In this document: positions 46,986 through 55,135 of the stretch, piece by piece | Position numbering within the stretch: the first letter of the stretch is position 1 | Layout: the number at the start of each line of letters is the position of its first letter | NCBI RefSeq assembly: GCF_026684035.1 | Contig: NZ_CP113361.1 | Coordinates: 1,488,001 to 1,552,000 of the forward strand | Direction: 5' to 3' | From: Methanogenium organophilum | GTDB taxonomy: Archaea > Halobacteriota > Methanomicrobia > Methanomicrobiales > Methanomicrobiaceae | DNA: 64,000 nt | The notes under the pieces: generated by a model | Told to the model about the DNA's origin: nothing | The model's input: the letters and a program-made list of their open reading frames with translations, nothing else | The model's database searches: none | Program-made: the position numbers and the translations under genes

Positions 46986-48239
46986 ATGCTCTTTGGTTCT
47001 TCAGGAATACGCCGTCCCTTCGGCCCTGAACTGATAAAAACAGCGCTTCAGGTCGGCGCCTGTGTCGGCGCCTCCTGCGGCTCGATCGTCACCGGTCGTG
47101 ACGCACGCACAACAGGCCCTCTGCTGGAAGCAGCGTTTACTGCAGGTGCTGCCGGGGCAGGATGTCGCGTGGTATCCGGCGGCGTTGCACCCACCCCTAC
47201 CGTTGCATATGCTGCACAGCAGTACGATGCCGGCTGTATGATCACCGCTTCCCATAACCCGGAAGAATATAACGGGCTGAAACTGGTGAACCCTGGTGGG
47301 TCTGCCTTCTCTCTGGCACATCAGCAGGAAATTGAGGACACGTATACATTGCCCCATATCGCTGACTGGAAAAATCAGGGAGAGACGGGTGAAGCTGATA
47401 TCATCCGTCCGTACCTGGATGCAATACTCGATGCTGTTGCCCTTCCTGAGGGTCTGCATATGGTGCTTGATTGCGGAAACGGGGCGGCATCACGGGTAAC
47501 GCCCGCTCTTCTCCGCCGTGCCGGAATACGATATACGGGCATAAACTGCACGGTGCAGGGGTTCTTTGCACGCCCCTCTGAACCCCTCAATGAGCACCTC
47601 CCATACATTCCTGCGATGGTGAGACAGACTGGTGCCGCAGGCGCTCTGATTCATGACGGAGACGCTGACCGGTTCATGGCATTTGATAATCAGGGGAATT
47701 ATATCAGTGGTGACCATCTTCTCATGCTTTTTGCGGAATGGACGGGTGCAAAGAGCGTGGTAACAACAGTAGATGCATCAATGGCCATTGAAGAAGTGGC
47801 GTCTGTTGCGAGAACACCGGTTGGAGATTCGTTTGTCTCTGAAGCGCTGGTATCCGGTGGTGATTTTGGCGGAGAACCGTCCGGAAGCTGGATCTTCCCT
47901 GCACACTCCCTCTGCCCGGACGGGCCGTATGCTGCGACCCTCTATTGTGCAATGGCAGCAGAGTGGGATGTCGCAGAGAAAGTTGCCGCCTATCCCCAGT
48001 ATCCCATCATCCGCCGTTCTTTCCTGCGTGAAGACGCTCATACGCTGGTTCGTGCTCTGGGTGTAGATAATCCAACCGATGGCATTCGTATCGAAGAGGA
48101 GGATGGCTGGTGTCTGATCCGGGCAAGCGGCACGGAACCAAAGGTTCGCATCACTGCAGAAGGACGCGATGCGGATAGTGCGGAAAGGATGGCAGTGAAG
48201 GGCGAAAAAATCCTCTTTTCAGGACAACCTATACATTAA
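46986..48239 (+). CDS. glmM: phosphoglucosamine/phosphomannose mutase
   Basis: 417-residue alpha-D-phosphohexomutase from the ATG at 46986 (MLFGSSGIRRPFGPE). The catalytic phosphoserine is S89 in TASHNPEEYNG, the metal loop is DGDADRFM, the sugar-binding loop GGDFGGEPSGSW, and the phosphate-binding loop RASGTEPKVRITAEG. Being next to two GlmU-like genes and glmS, it probably turns glucosamine-6-phosphate into glucosamine-1-phosphate (GlmM); phosphomannomutase is the alternative. Confidence 0.88.
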   Translation: MLFGSSGIRRPFGPELIKTALQVGACVGASCGSIVTGRDARTTGPLLEAAFTAGAAGAGCRVVSGGVAPTPTVAYAAQQYDAGCMITASHNPEEYNGLKLVNPGGSAFSLAHQQEIEDTYTLPHIADWKNQGETGEADIIRPYLDAILDAVALPEGLHMVLDCGNGAASRVTPALLRRAGIRYTGINCTVQGFFARPSEPLNEHLPYIPAMVRQTGAAGALIHDGDADRFMAFDNQGNYISGDHLLMLFAEWTGAKSVVTTVDASMAIEEVASVARTPVGDSFVSEALVSGGDFGGEPSGSWIFPAHSLCPDGPYAATLYCAMAAEWDVAEKVAAYPQYPIIRRSFLREDAHTLVRALGVDNPTDGIRIEEEDGWCLIRASGTEPKVRITAEGRDADSAERMAVKGEKILFSGQPIH

Positions 48240-48266
48240 TTAAGATCAAATATGCTTTGATTGACT

Positions 48267-49472
48267 ATGCTCTGTGTCCTGCTTGCAGCGGGAGAGGGGA
48301 AACGGATGGCTCCCCTCACCGCAACCCGCCCAAAAGTGATGCTTCCTGTCGCAAATCGTCCGATGATCGAACACCTGATCTGTGCGGTACGCGATGCGGG
48401 TATCGATACGTTTATATTGGTTGTCGGATATCGTGAGAAGAAGATCCGCGACTATTTTGGCAATGGAGAGAAGTGGGGTGTATCGATACGCTATACTGTC
48501 CAGCGGTCCCAGGCCGGTACCGGTGACGCTCTCCGGGCAGCAAAGGGACTGGTAAAGGGACAGTTCCTGCTCATGAACGGTGATATGATCGTGACAGCTG
48601 ATGATATCAGACGTATCTGTGCCTCCCCTGCACCGGCAGTTGGTGTCTTTGAGAGTAAGACCCCAGAACAGTATGGTGTGATCACAGAGACTGACGGAAA
48701 GGTTACCGGCATCTATGAGAAATCACAAAATCCCCCGGGAAATATGATAAATGCGGGAATTTACCTCTTTGATGATGATATCTTTGCAGAAGCAGACCGT
48801 CTTGTTCCCTCACCCCGGGGGGAGTATGAACTGACTGATGCACTGGTGCCTGCCATATCCCGTGGTAATCTGCATGCGGTGCCGCTTCTCTCATGGTGTG
48901 ATATCGGTGCGCCGTGGAATCTCCTAGAGGCAAATGAAAACGCTCTCGCTGATCTTACGTCAGATATTCGTGGGGATGTGGAAGAGGGTGTCATCCTGAA
49001 AGGTGCAGTGGTTCTGGCAGAAGGCAGTGTCCTCCGGTCAGGGACCTATATTGAAGGTCCCTGTGTGATCGGAAGCGGGTGTACTATCGGCCCGCATGTC
49101 TATATCAGGGGGCACACGGTCATTGGAAACGACTGCCACATCGGGCATGCAAGTGAGCTGAAGAATTCCGTGATTTTTCCCCGGACAAAGATACCACACT
49201 TCACGTATATTGGTGACAGTGTAGTGGGGTCAGACTGTAATTTTGGGGCAGGCACAAAGGTGGCAAACCTTCGCCATGACAAAAAGCATGTGAAAGTTGG
49301 TGGCGTCTCCACCGGCCGGAAAAAGTTTGGGGCTGTCATCGGTGACAACGTCCTTTTTGGCATCAACTGCTCAGTGAATGTGGGGGCGTCTGTCGGGAGA
49401 GATGTCCGTGTCGGCCCGCATACCGTGGTCAGCGGGACGATTGCCGATGAATCTGTAATCGGGAGGAACTGA
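48267..49472 (+). CDS. glmU: bifunctional sugar-1-phosphate uridylyltransferase/acetyltransferase (GlmU-like)
   Basis: 401 residues. An N-terminal nucleotidyltransferase domain (VLLAAGEGKRMAPLT, then TRPKVMLPVANRP) is followed from about 230 by a left-handed beta-helix of hexapeptide repeats with NFGAGTKVANLRHDKKHVKVG and FGAVIGDNVLFGINCSVNVGA. This is the archaeal GlmU architecture (MJ1101 type), making UDP-GlcNAc from glucosamine-1-phosphate. The ATG at 48267 fits the family; a TTG at 48261 is in frame. A second paralogue follows 4 bp after. Confidence 0.87.
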   Translation: MLCVLLAAGEGKRMAPLTATRPKVMLPVANRPMIEHLICAVRDAGIDTFILVVGYREKKIRDYFGNGEKWGVSIRYTVQRSQAGTGDALRAAKGLVKGQFLLMNGDMIVTADDIRRICASPAPAVGVFESKTPEQYGVITETDGKVTGIYEKSQNPPGNMINAGIYLFDDDIFAEADRLVPSPRGEYELTDALVPAISRGNLHAVPLLSWCDIGAPWNLLEANENALADLTSDIRGDVEEGVILKGAVVLAEGSVLRSGTYIEGPCVIGSGCTIGPHVYIRGHTVIGNDCHIGHASELKNSVIFPRTKIPHFTYIGDSVVGSDCNFGAGTKVANLRHDKKHVKVGGVSTGRKKFGAVIGDNVLFGINCSVNVGASVGRDVRVGPHTVVSGTIADESVIGRN

Positions 49473-49476
49473 TACC

Positions 49477-50637
49477 ATGCAGGCAGTAGTTCTTGCAGGC
49501 GGAGAAGGGTCACGGCTCCGGCCGTTGACGCGTAACCGTCCGAAGGCACTGATACCGGTGGCAAACCGGCCAACTATAGAGTACGTTATCGAAGCACTGA
49601 CTGAGGCAGGAGTGTGGGATATTACTGTTGTTGTTGGCTACCGCAAAGAACAGGTTATTCATTACCTTGCAAATCTTCCCGTGCAGGTGAATGTTGTAGT
49701 TCAGGAAAAACAACTTGGGGTGGCAGATGCCCTCAAAACGGCAGAAGAACATGTATCCGATAGGTTCCTTCTTCTCCCGGGTGATAATATCATCACGGCG
49801 TCAGCTCTCCGGCCGCTCTGTGAAGACGGGCCGGGTCTTATTACCACAACCCATTCATGGCCGACGGACTTCGGTGTTGTGGATGTTCAGGAGGGTTTGG
49901 TCAAAGAAATAATTGAAAAACCTGATGTTTCAGAATCGTTTATGGTTTCAACCGGGGTATTCTCACTGGACTCTTCGGTGTTTGACTATTATAAGGGCGG
50001 ACTTGAACTTCCTGGCATTATTAACCGGATGATTGATGCAGGCACGAAGGTTCGGGCACACCATATTTCCGGAGGTTGGTCTGATGCGGTCTTTGCGTGG
50101 GACCTTCTCGGCCTGAACCGGTCACTTCTGAAGAAGACTGTATCCTCCTCTGCAGGAATGATTTCGCGCCATGCGACAATTGAAGGGCGTGTCTCCATTG
50201 GCAGGGGGACAGAGATTCTCCCCGGCACGGTAATTACCGGACCTGCAGTAATCGGTACAAACTGTACCATTGGTCCGAATGCCTGTATTTCTGCCGGAAC
50301 GTCAATAGGAAACTGTGTGACGGTAGGTCCCTTCTCACATGTTTCACGGAGTATTCTGATGGATGATGTGACCGTTGGATCACATGTTAGTATCCGGGAT
50401 AGTGTGTTTGGGGAGGGGTGCAGACTTGCAGACCACACCGCAGCTGTCTGCGGAGAGTTTACCACAAATGTAAGGGGGCGGCATGTCTCGGGAATATTTG
50501 GGACAATTATGGGAGACCGGGTGGATACAGCACCCTTTACCGTTCTGAAAGGTGCTGTTGTCGGTAATAATGCGGTTATTGAAACAAGCGGACGGACAAT
50601 TGGCGGTACAATTCCCGATCACACGGTGGTGATGTAG
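49477..50637 (+). CDS. second GlmU-like nucleotidyltransferase/hexapeptide-repeat protein
   Basis: 386 residues with the same domain order as the preceding gene: VVLAGGEGSRLRPLTRNRPK at the N terminus, then a hexapeptide-repeat beta helix (SIGRGTEILPGTVITGP onward). The nucleotide-binding motif reads GGEGSRLRPLT instead of AGEGKRMAPLT. Tandem duplication with divergence could have given a different sugar (for example glucose-1-phosphate) or one split activity. It overlaps nothing; glmS follows directly on its stop. Confidence 0.82.
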   Translation: MQAVVLAGGEGSRLRPLTRNRPKALIPVANRPTIEYVIEALTEAGVWDITVVVGYRKEQVIHYLANLPVQVNVVVQEKQLGVADALKTAEEHVSDRFLLLPGDNIITASALRPLCEDGPGLITTTHSWPTDFGVVDVQEGLVKEIIEKPDVSESFMVSTGVFSLDSSVFDYYKGGLELPGIINRMIDAGTKVRAHHISGGWSDAVFAWDLLGLNRSLLKKTVSSSAGMISRHATIEGRVSIGRGTEILPGTVITGPAVIGTNCTIGPNACISAGTSIGNCVTVGPFSHVSRSILMDDVTVGSHVSIRDSVFGEGCRLADHTAAVCGEFTTNVRGRHVSGIFGTIMGDRVDTAPFTVLKGAVVGNNAVIETSGRTIGGTIPDHTVVM

Positions 50638-52380
50638 GTGTGCGGCATTGTCGGGTACATCGGCTGGCGTGACGCAGCACCGGTGATTGTCGAGGGTCTG
50701 AAAAATCTGGAGTACCGGGGATATGATTCATTCGGGGTTGCGACCGGCACGGATTCCATCACTGTGGCCAAAAGAAAGGGACGAATCTCGGAACAGGCGG
50801 AATGTGTGGCCGGGTGTTCCGGGACCCGCGGTATTGGACATACCCGCTGGGCGACGCATGGACTTCCCGATGATATCAATGCGCATCCGCACACAGACTG
50901 CACCGGCCAGTTTGCCATAGTTCATAATGGGATTATTGAAAATTATGCCGAACTCAGACGTGAACTTGAAGGCCGTGGACATCGCTTTTCCTCTCAGACC
51001 GACAGTGAAGTGATTGCCCATCTCATTGAGGAGTCATGGCAGGGTGATTTTTCTGCGGCTGTTCGTTCTATACTCCCTCAACTAGAGGGCTCCTACGCGA
51101 TTCTTGCACTCTGTGCCGGTTCTGATGAAATCATTGCCGCACGGGAGCGAAGCCCCCTTGTGATTGGTCTTGGTGATGATGAATTCTTTGCATCGTCTGA
51201 TGCCACACCCATTGTGTCGTATACCCGGGATATTCTGATCCTTGAAGATGGGGATATGGCCGTGATACGGCGGGGATCTCTTGAAGTGGAGAATGGGGGA
51301 GTGGCAACAGTCCGCCAGACCACATATGTCGATTATGATATTGAAGCGGCCAGAAAAGGCGGGTTTGAGCACTTTATGCTCAAGGAGATCTTTGAACAGC
51401 CCGACGTCTTCCAGCAGTCATTCCGATTGGCAAACGGCCATAACAGCACCAGCATGCTTCTCAGGCGTGCACGCGGTATTTCAGTGATCGCCTGCGGTAC
51501 ATCATATAATGCTTCTCTCCTCTTTCGCTATTTTGCCGAAAAGGAATGTGGTGTACCCGTCCGGGTGGATCTGGCCTCTGAGTACCGGTATCTTTCCACG
51601 CCGGAAGATGAGGTTGTGATTGCAGTCTCCCAGTCGGGAGAGACTGCCGATACTCTTTCAGCACTGAAAAAGGCAAAGGATTCAAACTGTCAGACCATTG
51701 CTATTACGAACGTTCAGGGGAGTTCTATCACCCGTATCGCGGATCACACGATATACACCGGTGCCGGGCCTGAAATGAGCGTAGCCGCAACAAAATCTTA
51801 CATTGCACAGGTTGCGGCATTTTCCGGTCTGCTTGCAGGAATGAGCTGTTCAGATACGTCTTCTGTGGAGTGCTCCGTCCGGCAGGCTATTGAGGAGTCC
51901 CTCTTGACAGATGTGAGTGAGGCTGTTAGTCTCTGTTCAAAGGTATCAACGCTCTTCTACGTCGGCAGAGGTATTTTTTATCCGGTTGCCCTGGAAGGGG
52001 CTCTCAAGATGAAGGAAATATCATATATTCACGCAGAGGGGTATGCAGCAGGTGAGATTAAGCACGGCCCATTTGCACTTCTGTCAAAAGAAACACCGGC
52101 TGTTGCGGTCTGCCTGCCCGGTGATGGATATCAGTCGATGTTGGCCAATCTCCGGGAGATGAAGGCACGGGGCACCCCACTCATCGGTATTGGGTATGGG
52201 GATGACATTGACCTTAAGGAAGTGGCCGATGTCTGCATCCCCGTTCCTAAAGGAGATGCATATGCACAGGTAGCTGCAGTAACGGTTGTCATGCAGCGGA
52301 TTGCATATTATACTGCACTTGCCCTTGGCAGGGATATTGATAAACCAAGAAATCTCGCGAAAAGTGTGACGGTTGAATGA
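50638..52380 (+). CDS. glmS: glutamine--fructose-6-phosphate aminotransferase
   Basis: 580 residues. The GTG start at 50638 is followed by Cys2, the Ntn-type catalytic nucleophile (MCGIVGYIG), so this start is fixed by chemistry. Conserved GTRGIGHTRWATHG and NGIIENY mark the glutaminase domain; two SIS domains follow (ACGTSYNASL and SQSGETADTL; GRGIFYPVALEGALKMKEI). It makes glucosamine-6-phosphate, the first committed step to UDP-GlcNAc. It starts on the base after the stop of the second GlmU-like gene. Confidence 0.95.
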   Translation: MCGIVGYIGWRDAAPVIVEGLKNLEYRGYDSFGVATGTDSITVAKRKGRISEQAECVAGCSGTRGIGHTRWATHGLPDDINAHPHTDCTGQFAIVHNGIIENYAELRRELEGRGHRFSSQTDSEVIAHLIEESWQGDFSAAVRSILPQLEGSYAILALCAGSDEIIAARERSPLVIGLGDDEFFASSDATPIVSYTRDILILEDGDMAVIRRGSLEVENGGVATVRQTTYVDYDIEAARKGGFEHFMLKEIFEQPDVFQQSFRLANGHNSTSMLLRRARGISVIACGTSYNASLLFRYFAEKECGVPVRVDLASEYRYLSTPEDEVVIAVSQSGETADTLSALKKAKDSNCQTIAITNVQGSSITRIADHTIYTGAGPEMSVAATKSYIAQVAAFSGLLAGMSCSDTSSVECSVRQAIEESLLTDVSEAVSLCSKVSTLFYVGRGIFYPVALEGALKMKEISYIHAEGYAAGEIKHGPFALLSKETPAVAVCLPGDGYQSMLANLREMKARGTPLIGIGYGDDIDLKEVADVCIPVPKGDAYAQVAAVTVVMQRIAYYTALALGRDIDKPRNLAKSVTVE

Positions 52381-52418
52381 ATAAATATTTATTTTGAATT
52401 TTTCGCATAATCTGCTGT

Positions 52419-53765
52419 TTATTCCACACGGTGGGGTTTGCCGATTCCCAGATACACCTTGCCGGATGGTACTTTTGGGAATATGTTTCTGCAATCGACG
52501 ATTACCTGAACTGATGAGGATTCGAGATCTCTGAAGGTCTCGGGTGTTTTGAACTCTTCATGATCTGTCAGAAAAACGGCGCATTCAGAACTATTTAAAG
52601 CAGTAGCAATGTCTATCTCTGAATTGATTTTTTGTCCATCTGCATATATTGCGGGTACGTGTGGATCATAGAGTTTTAATACCGCCCCTCTCCGAAGGAG
52701 CTCTTCAATTATTGGAATTGCAGGAGATTCACGTGTGTCATCAATATTTTTTTTGTACGCGAGGCCAAAAACGCAAATCGAGGCGTCGCTCATAGTGATT
52801 CCTGCTTTTTTCAACCCTTCATCAATGAGATTGACGACATGCATCAGCATAAAAGTGTTAATTTCTCCTGATGTTTCAATGAAACGGGGAATAAACCCAT
52901 ATCTCTTTGCCTGATATGAAAGATAGTATGGATCAAGGGGTATACAATGACCTCCAATTCCTGGTCCCGGGTAAAATGGCATGAACCCGTATGGCTTGGT
53001 CGCTGCAGCATCGATTGCCTGCCATGCATCAACCCCCATGTGTTCAAAGATAAGGGCAAGTTCGTTTGCAAGTGCAATGTTGACATTCCGGTAGATATTT
53101 TCGATCATCTTTACTGCCTCTGCGGTGCGTGTATCGATAACCGAAACTGTATCTTCAATAATGATATTGTATAGTGAAACAGCAGCCTTTGTATTTTCCG
53201 GTGTAAGACCTCCTATTACTTTTGGGATATCTGAAACTGTGTACTGTTTATTTCCGGGATCTATCCTTTCCGGAGAATAGGCAACCCCAAAATCAATACC
53301 TGCAGATAATCCGGACTTTTCAAGAATCGGGACGACTATTTCTTCGGTTGTACCCGGGTATGTAGTGCTTTCAAGAATTACCAGTTGCCCCTTTTTGAGG
53401 TTGGAACTGACATTCACACAGGCATCCTTCACATATGAAAGGTCTGGTATTTTGTTCGCAGTAAGGGGGGTAGGTACACAGATGATAATTACGTCACATC
53501 TTTCCATGTTGTGTGAATCACTGGTTACTGTAAACATTCCGGATGATATTCGTTCATGAATTGCCGCGTCAGAGACATCAAGAATATGTGAATGCCCGCT
53601 GTTTAGCGTATGAATTGTGTCATCATTTGTGTCAAACCCAATCACGTGTACTCTGTTGGCAAAGGCAATCGCAAGAGGAAGACCTACATATCCTAAACCA
53701 ATAATTCCAACTGTTATAGTTCCTGATTGAATTTTTTGCAGGAGTACTTCTGTTTTATTTTTCAT
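52419..53765 (-). CDS. wecC: UDP-N-acetyl-D-mannosamine dehydrogenase (UDP-sugar dehydrogenase)
   Basis: 448 residues from the ATG at 53765 (an in-frame start 21 bp upstream exists). The Rossmann motif GIIGLGYVGLPLA is at 20-32 and the catalytic cysteine in PGPGIGGHCIPLDP. Other family stretches are LAYKKNIDDTRESPA and EAVKMIENIYRNVNIALANE. It oxidises a UDP-N-acetylhexosamine to its uronic acid. The UDP-ManNAc assignment is by similarity to WecC/archaeal homologues; UDP-GlcNAc-type substrates are possible. It converges on glmS and is AT-rich. Confidence 0.87.
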   Translation of the reverse strand: MKNKTEVLLQKIQSGTITVGIIGLGYVGLPLAIAFANRVHVIGFDTNDDTIHTLNSGHSHILDVSDAAIHERISSGMFTVTSDSHNMERCDVIIICVPTPLTANKIPDLSYVKDACVNVSSNLKKGQLVILESTTYPGTTEEIVVPILEKSGLSAGIDFGVAYSPERIDPGNKQYTVSDIPKVIGGLTPENTKAAVSLYNIIIEDTVSVIDTRTAEAVKMIENIYRNVNIALANELALIFEHMGVDAWQAIDAAATKPYGFMPFYPGPGIGGHCIPLDPYYLSYQAKRYGFIPRFIETSGEINTFMLMHVVNLIDEGLKKAGITMSDASICVFGLAYKKNIDDTRESPAIPIIEELLRRGAVLKLYDPHVPAIYADGQKINSEIDIATALNSSECAVFLTDHEEFKTPETFRDLESSSVQVIVDCRNIFPKVPSGKVYLGIGKPHRVE

Positions 53766-53877
53766 GTCTGATATTAGATATAACATCAGTAAACTCCAAA
53801 TTCTTTTCTAATGAAATTTCAGGCAGGACATGATTAAAAGGAGTATATATTATGATATTTAGATCAATATCTGAGCA

Positions 53878-55002
53878 ATGTTACTATTTGTGGGGTGTAT
53901 TTTCCTTGCTGTTTCAGCATTTCCATATCTTGTATATGGATTTGGTATAATTTTTGGTAAAAAAACAGGGGTCCCTCCAACACTGAATAGACTTCCATTC
54001 GTCTCAATTATCATTTCTGCGTACAATGAAGCAAATGTAATCCAACGACGAGTGGATAATATCGCTTTGTCATCCTATCCGAAAGAGAAGTATGAGGTAA
54101 TTTTCATTGATGACTGTTCCGATGATGATTCCTTTTCCATCGCGGAAAAGGCCTTTTCTGACGCACATATGTCCTTTAAATTACTAAGAAATGAAAGACG
54201 GTGCGGCACAAACCGTTCATATAATCGTGGACTAAAGAGCGCGTCATATGATATTATTGTCACGACTGATGCTGATGTATTCTTTGAAAAGAATGCCTTA
54301 AAGTATCTTGTTTCCCGTCTTGTTTCTGACGATGCCATTGCTGCTGTCTGTTCCGACATGTTTCCTCTTCCTTCATCAGAGATTCACCGTACCGGGAAAT
54401 ATGAACAGAAGTATCGTTCAGTATATGGGGGGATGTGCGGATGGGAAAGTGCCCATGATTCTACGTACAACTTCAACGGTGGTCTTGTTGCGTTCAAGAA
54501 AGATATATTTTCAGAGATTCGTGAAGGAAAAGGTGCTGATGATGCGAATACTGCTTTTGAAGCGATTCGAAGGGGTTTTCGGGCATATTATGAAACATCT
54601 GCGGTTGTTTTTGAAGAGATCCCTGAAAATCTTAAAGGCCAGTCACGGCAAAAAATACGACGTGCAACACGTTTGATTGAAGCAACACTGGGGAATCTTG
54701 ACGTTCTTAGGATTTCCCGCCCCTTTTCCCGGATATTTTTTCCTTTGCGAATACTGATGTTCACTGTCTCGCCTCTCCTGTTCTTCCTGGGGATAGGAAT
54801 ATCGGTTGTTGGACTTCTCATCTCCTCTGTTTCTATCATCTATGTTGGGATTGGCATTGGTCTTATCCTTGGTATTCTTGGTCTCAGCAGGTTTGCCCAG
54901 AGCTTTGTTGTAAATCAATATTATCTTCTTCGGGGACTTTTGCGCCTTGGTTCTGATGTAAGTGTGTGGGAGAGTACATCAAAAAAAGGAGACAACATCT
55001 GA
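53878..55002 (+). CDS. family 2 glycosyltransferase with membrane helices
   Basis: 374 residues. One N-terminal helix, then a GT-A domain: VSIIISAYNEANVI, EVIFIDDCSDDDS and the DxD-type TTDADVFF. A catalytic Q-x-x-R-W-like QSRQKIRRATRL and three C-terminal helices (about 285-345) follow, the layout of processive or lipid-linked-sugar GT2 enzymes. It likely adds a sugar to the lipid-linked N-glycan used by AglB. Codon and base use is AT-rich like wecC, divergent from it. Confidence 0.85.
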   Translation: MLLFVGCIFLAVSAFPYLVYGFGIIFGKKTGVPPTLNRLPFVSIIISAYNEANVIQRRVDNIALSSYPKEKYEVIFIDDCSDDDSFSIAEKAFSDAHMSFKLLRNERRCGTNRSYNRGLKSASYDIIVTTDADVFFEKNALKYLVSRLVSDDAIAAVCSDMFPLPSSEIHRTGKYEQKYRSVYGGMCGWESAHDSTYNFNGGLVAFKKDIFSEIREGKGADDANTAFEAIRRGFRAYYETSAVVFEEIPENLKGQSRQKIRRATRLIEATLGNLDVLRISRPFSRIFFPLRILMFTVSPLLFFLGIGISVVGLLISSVSIIYVGIGIGLILGILGLSRFAQSFVVNQYYLLRGLLRLGSDVSVWESTSKKGDNI

Positions 55003-55094
55003 ATAATCTTCCCCGCGACCAGAATTTAAATAATAAAGTATTTTCTTTTAACGAATTAAGTTCCATTTGTTGGAATGACAGGACTTTTCTGAAA

Positions 55095-55132
55095 GGTATT
55101 TAATGACAAGTGTAACATTGTTTTATTGAGGT
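55095..55132 (+). promoter_or_regulatory. promoter and ribosome-binding site of aglB
   Basis: GGTATTTAAT (55095-55104) is a TATA-like box centred about 36 bp before the ATG at 55136. TGAGGT (55127-55132) is a ribosome-binding site 3 bp before the start codon, so the leader would be roughly 10 nt. Confidence 0.35.
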
Positions 55133-55135
55133 ACT

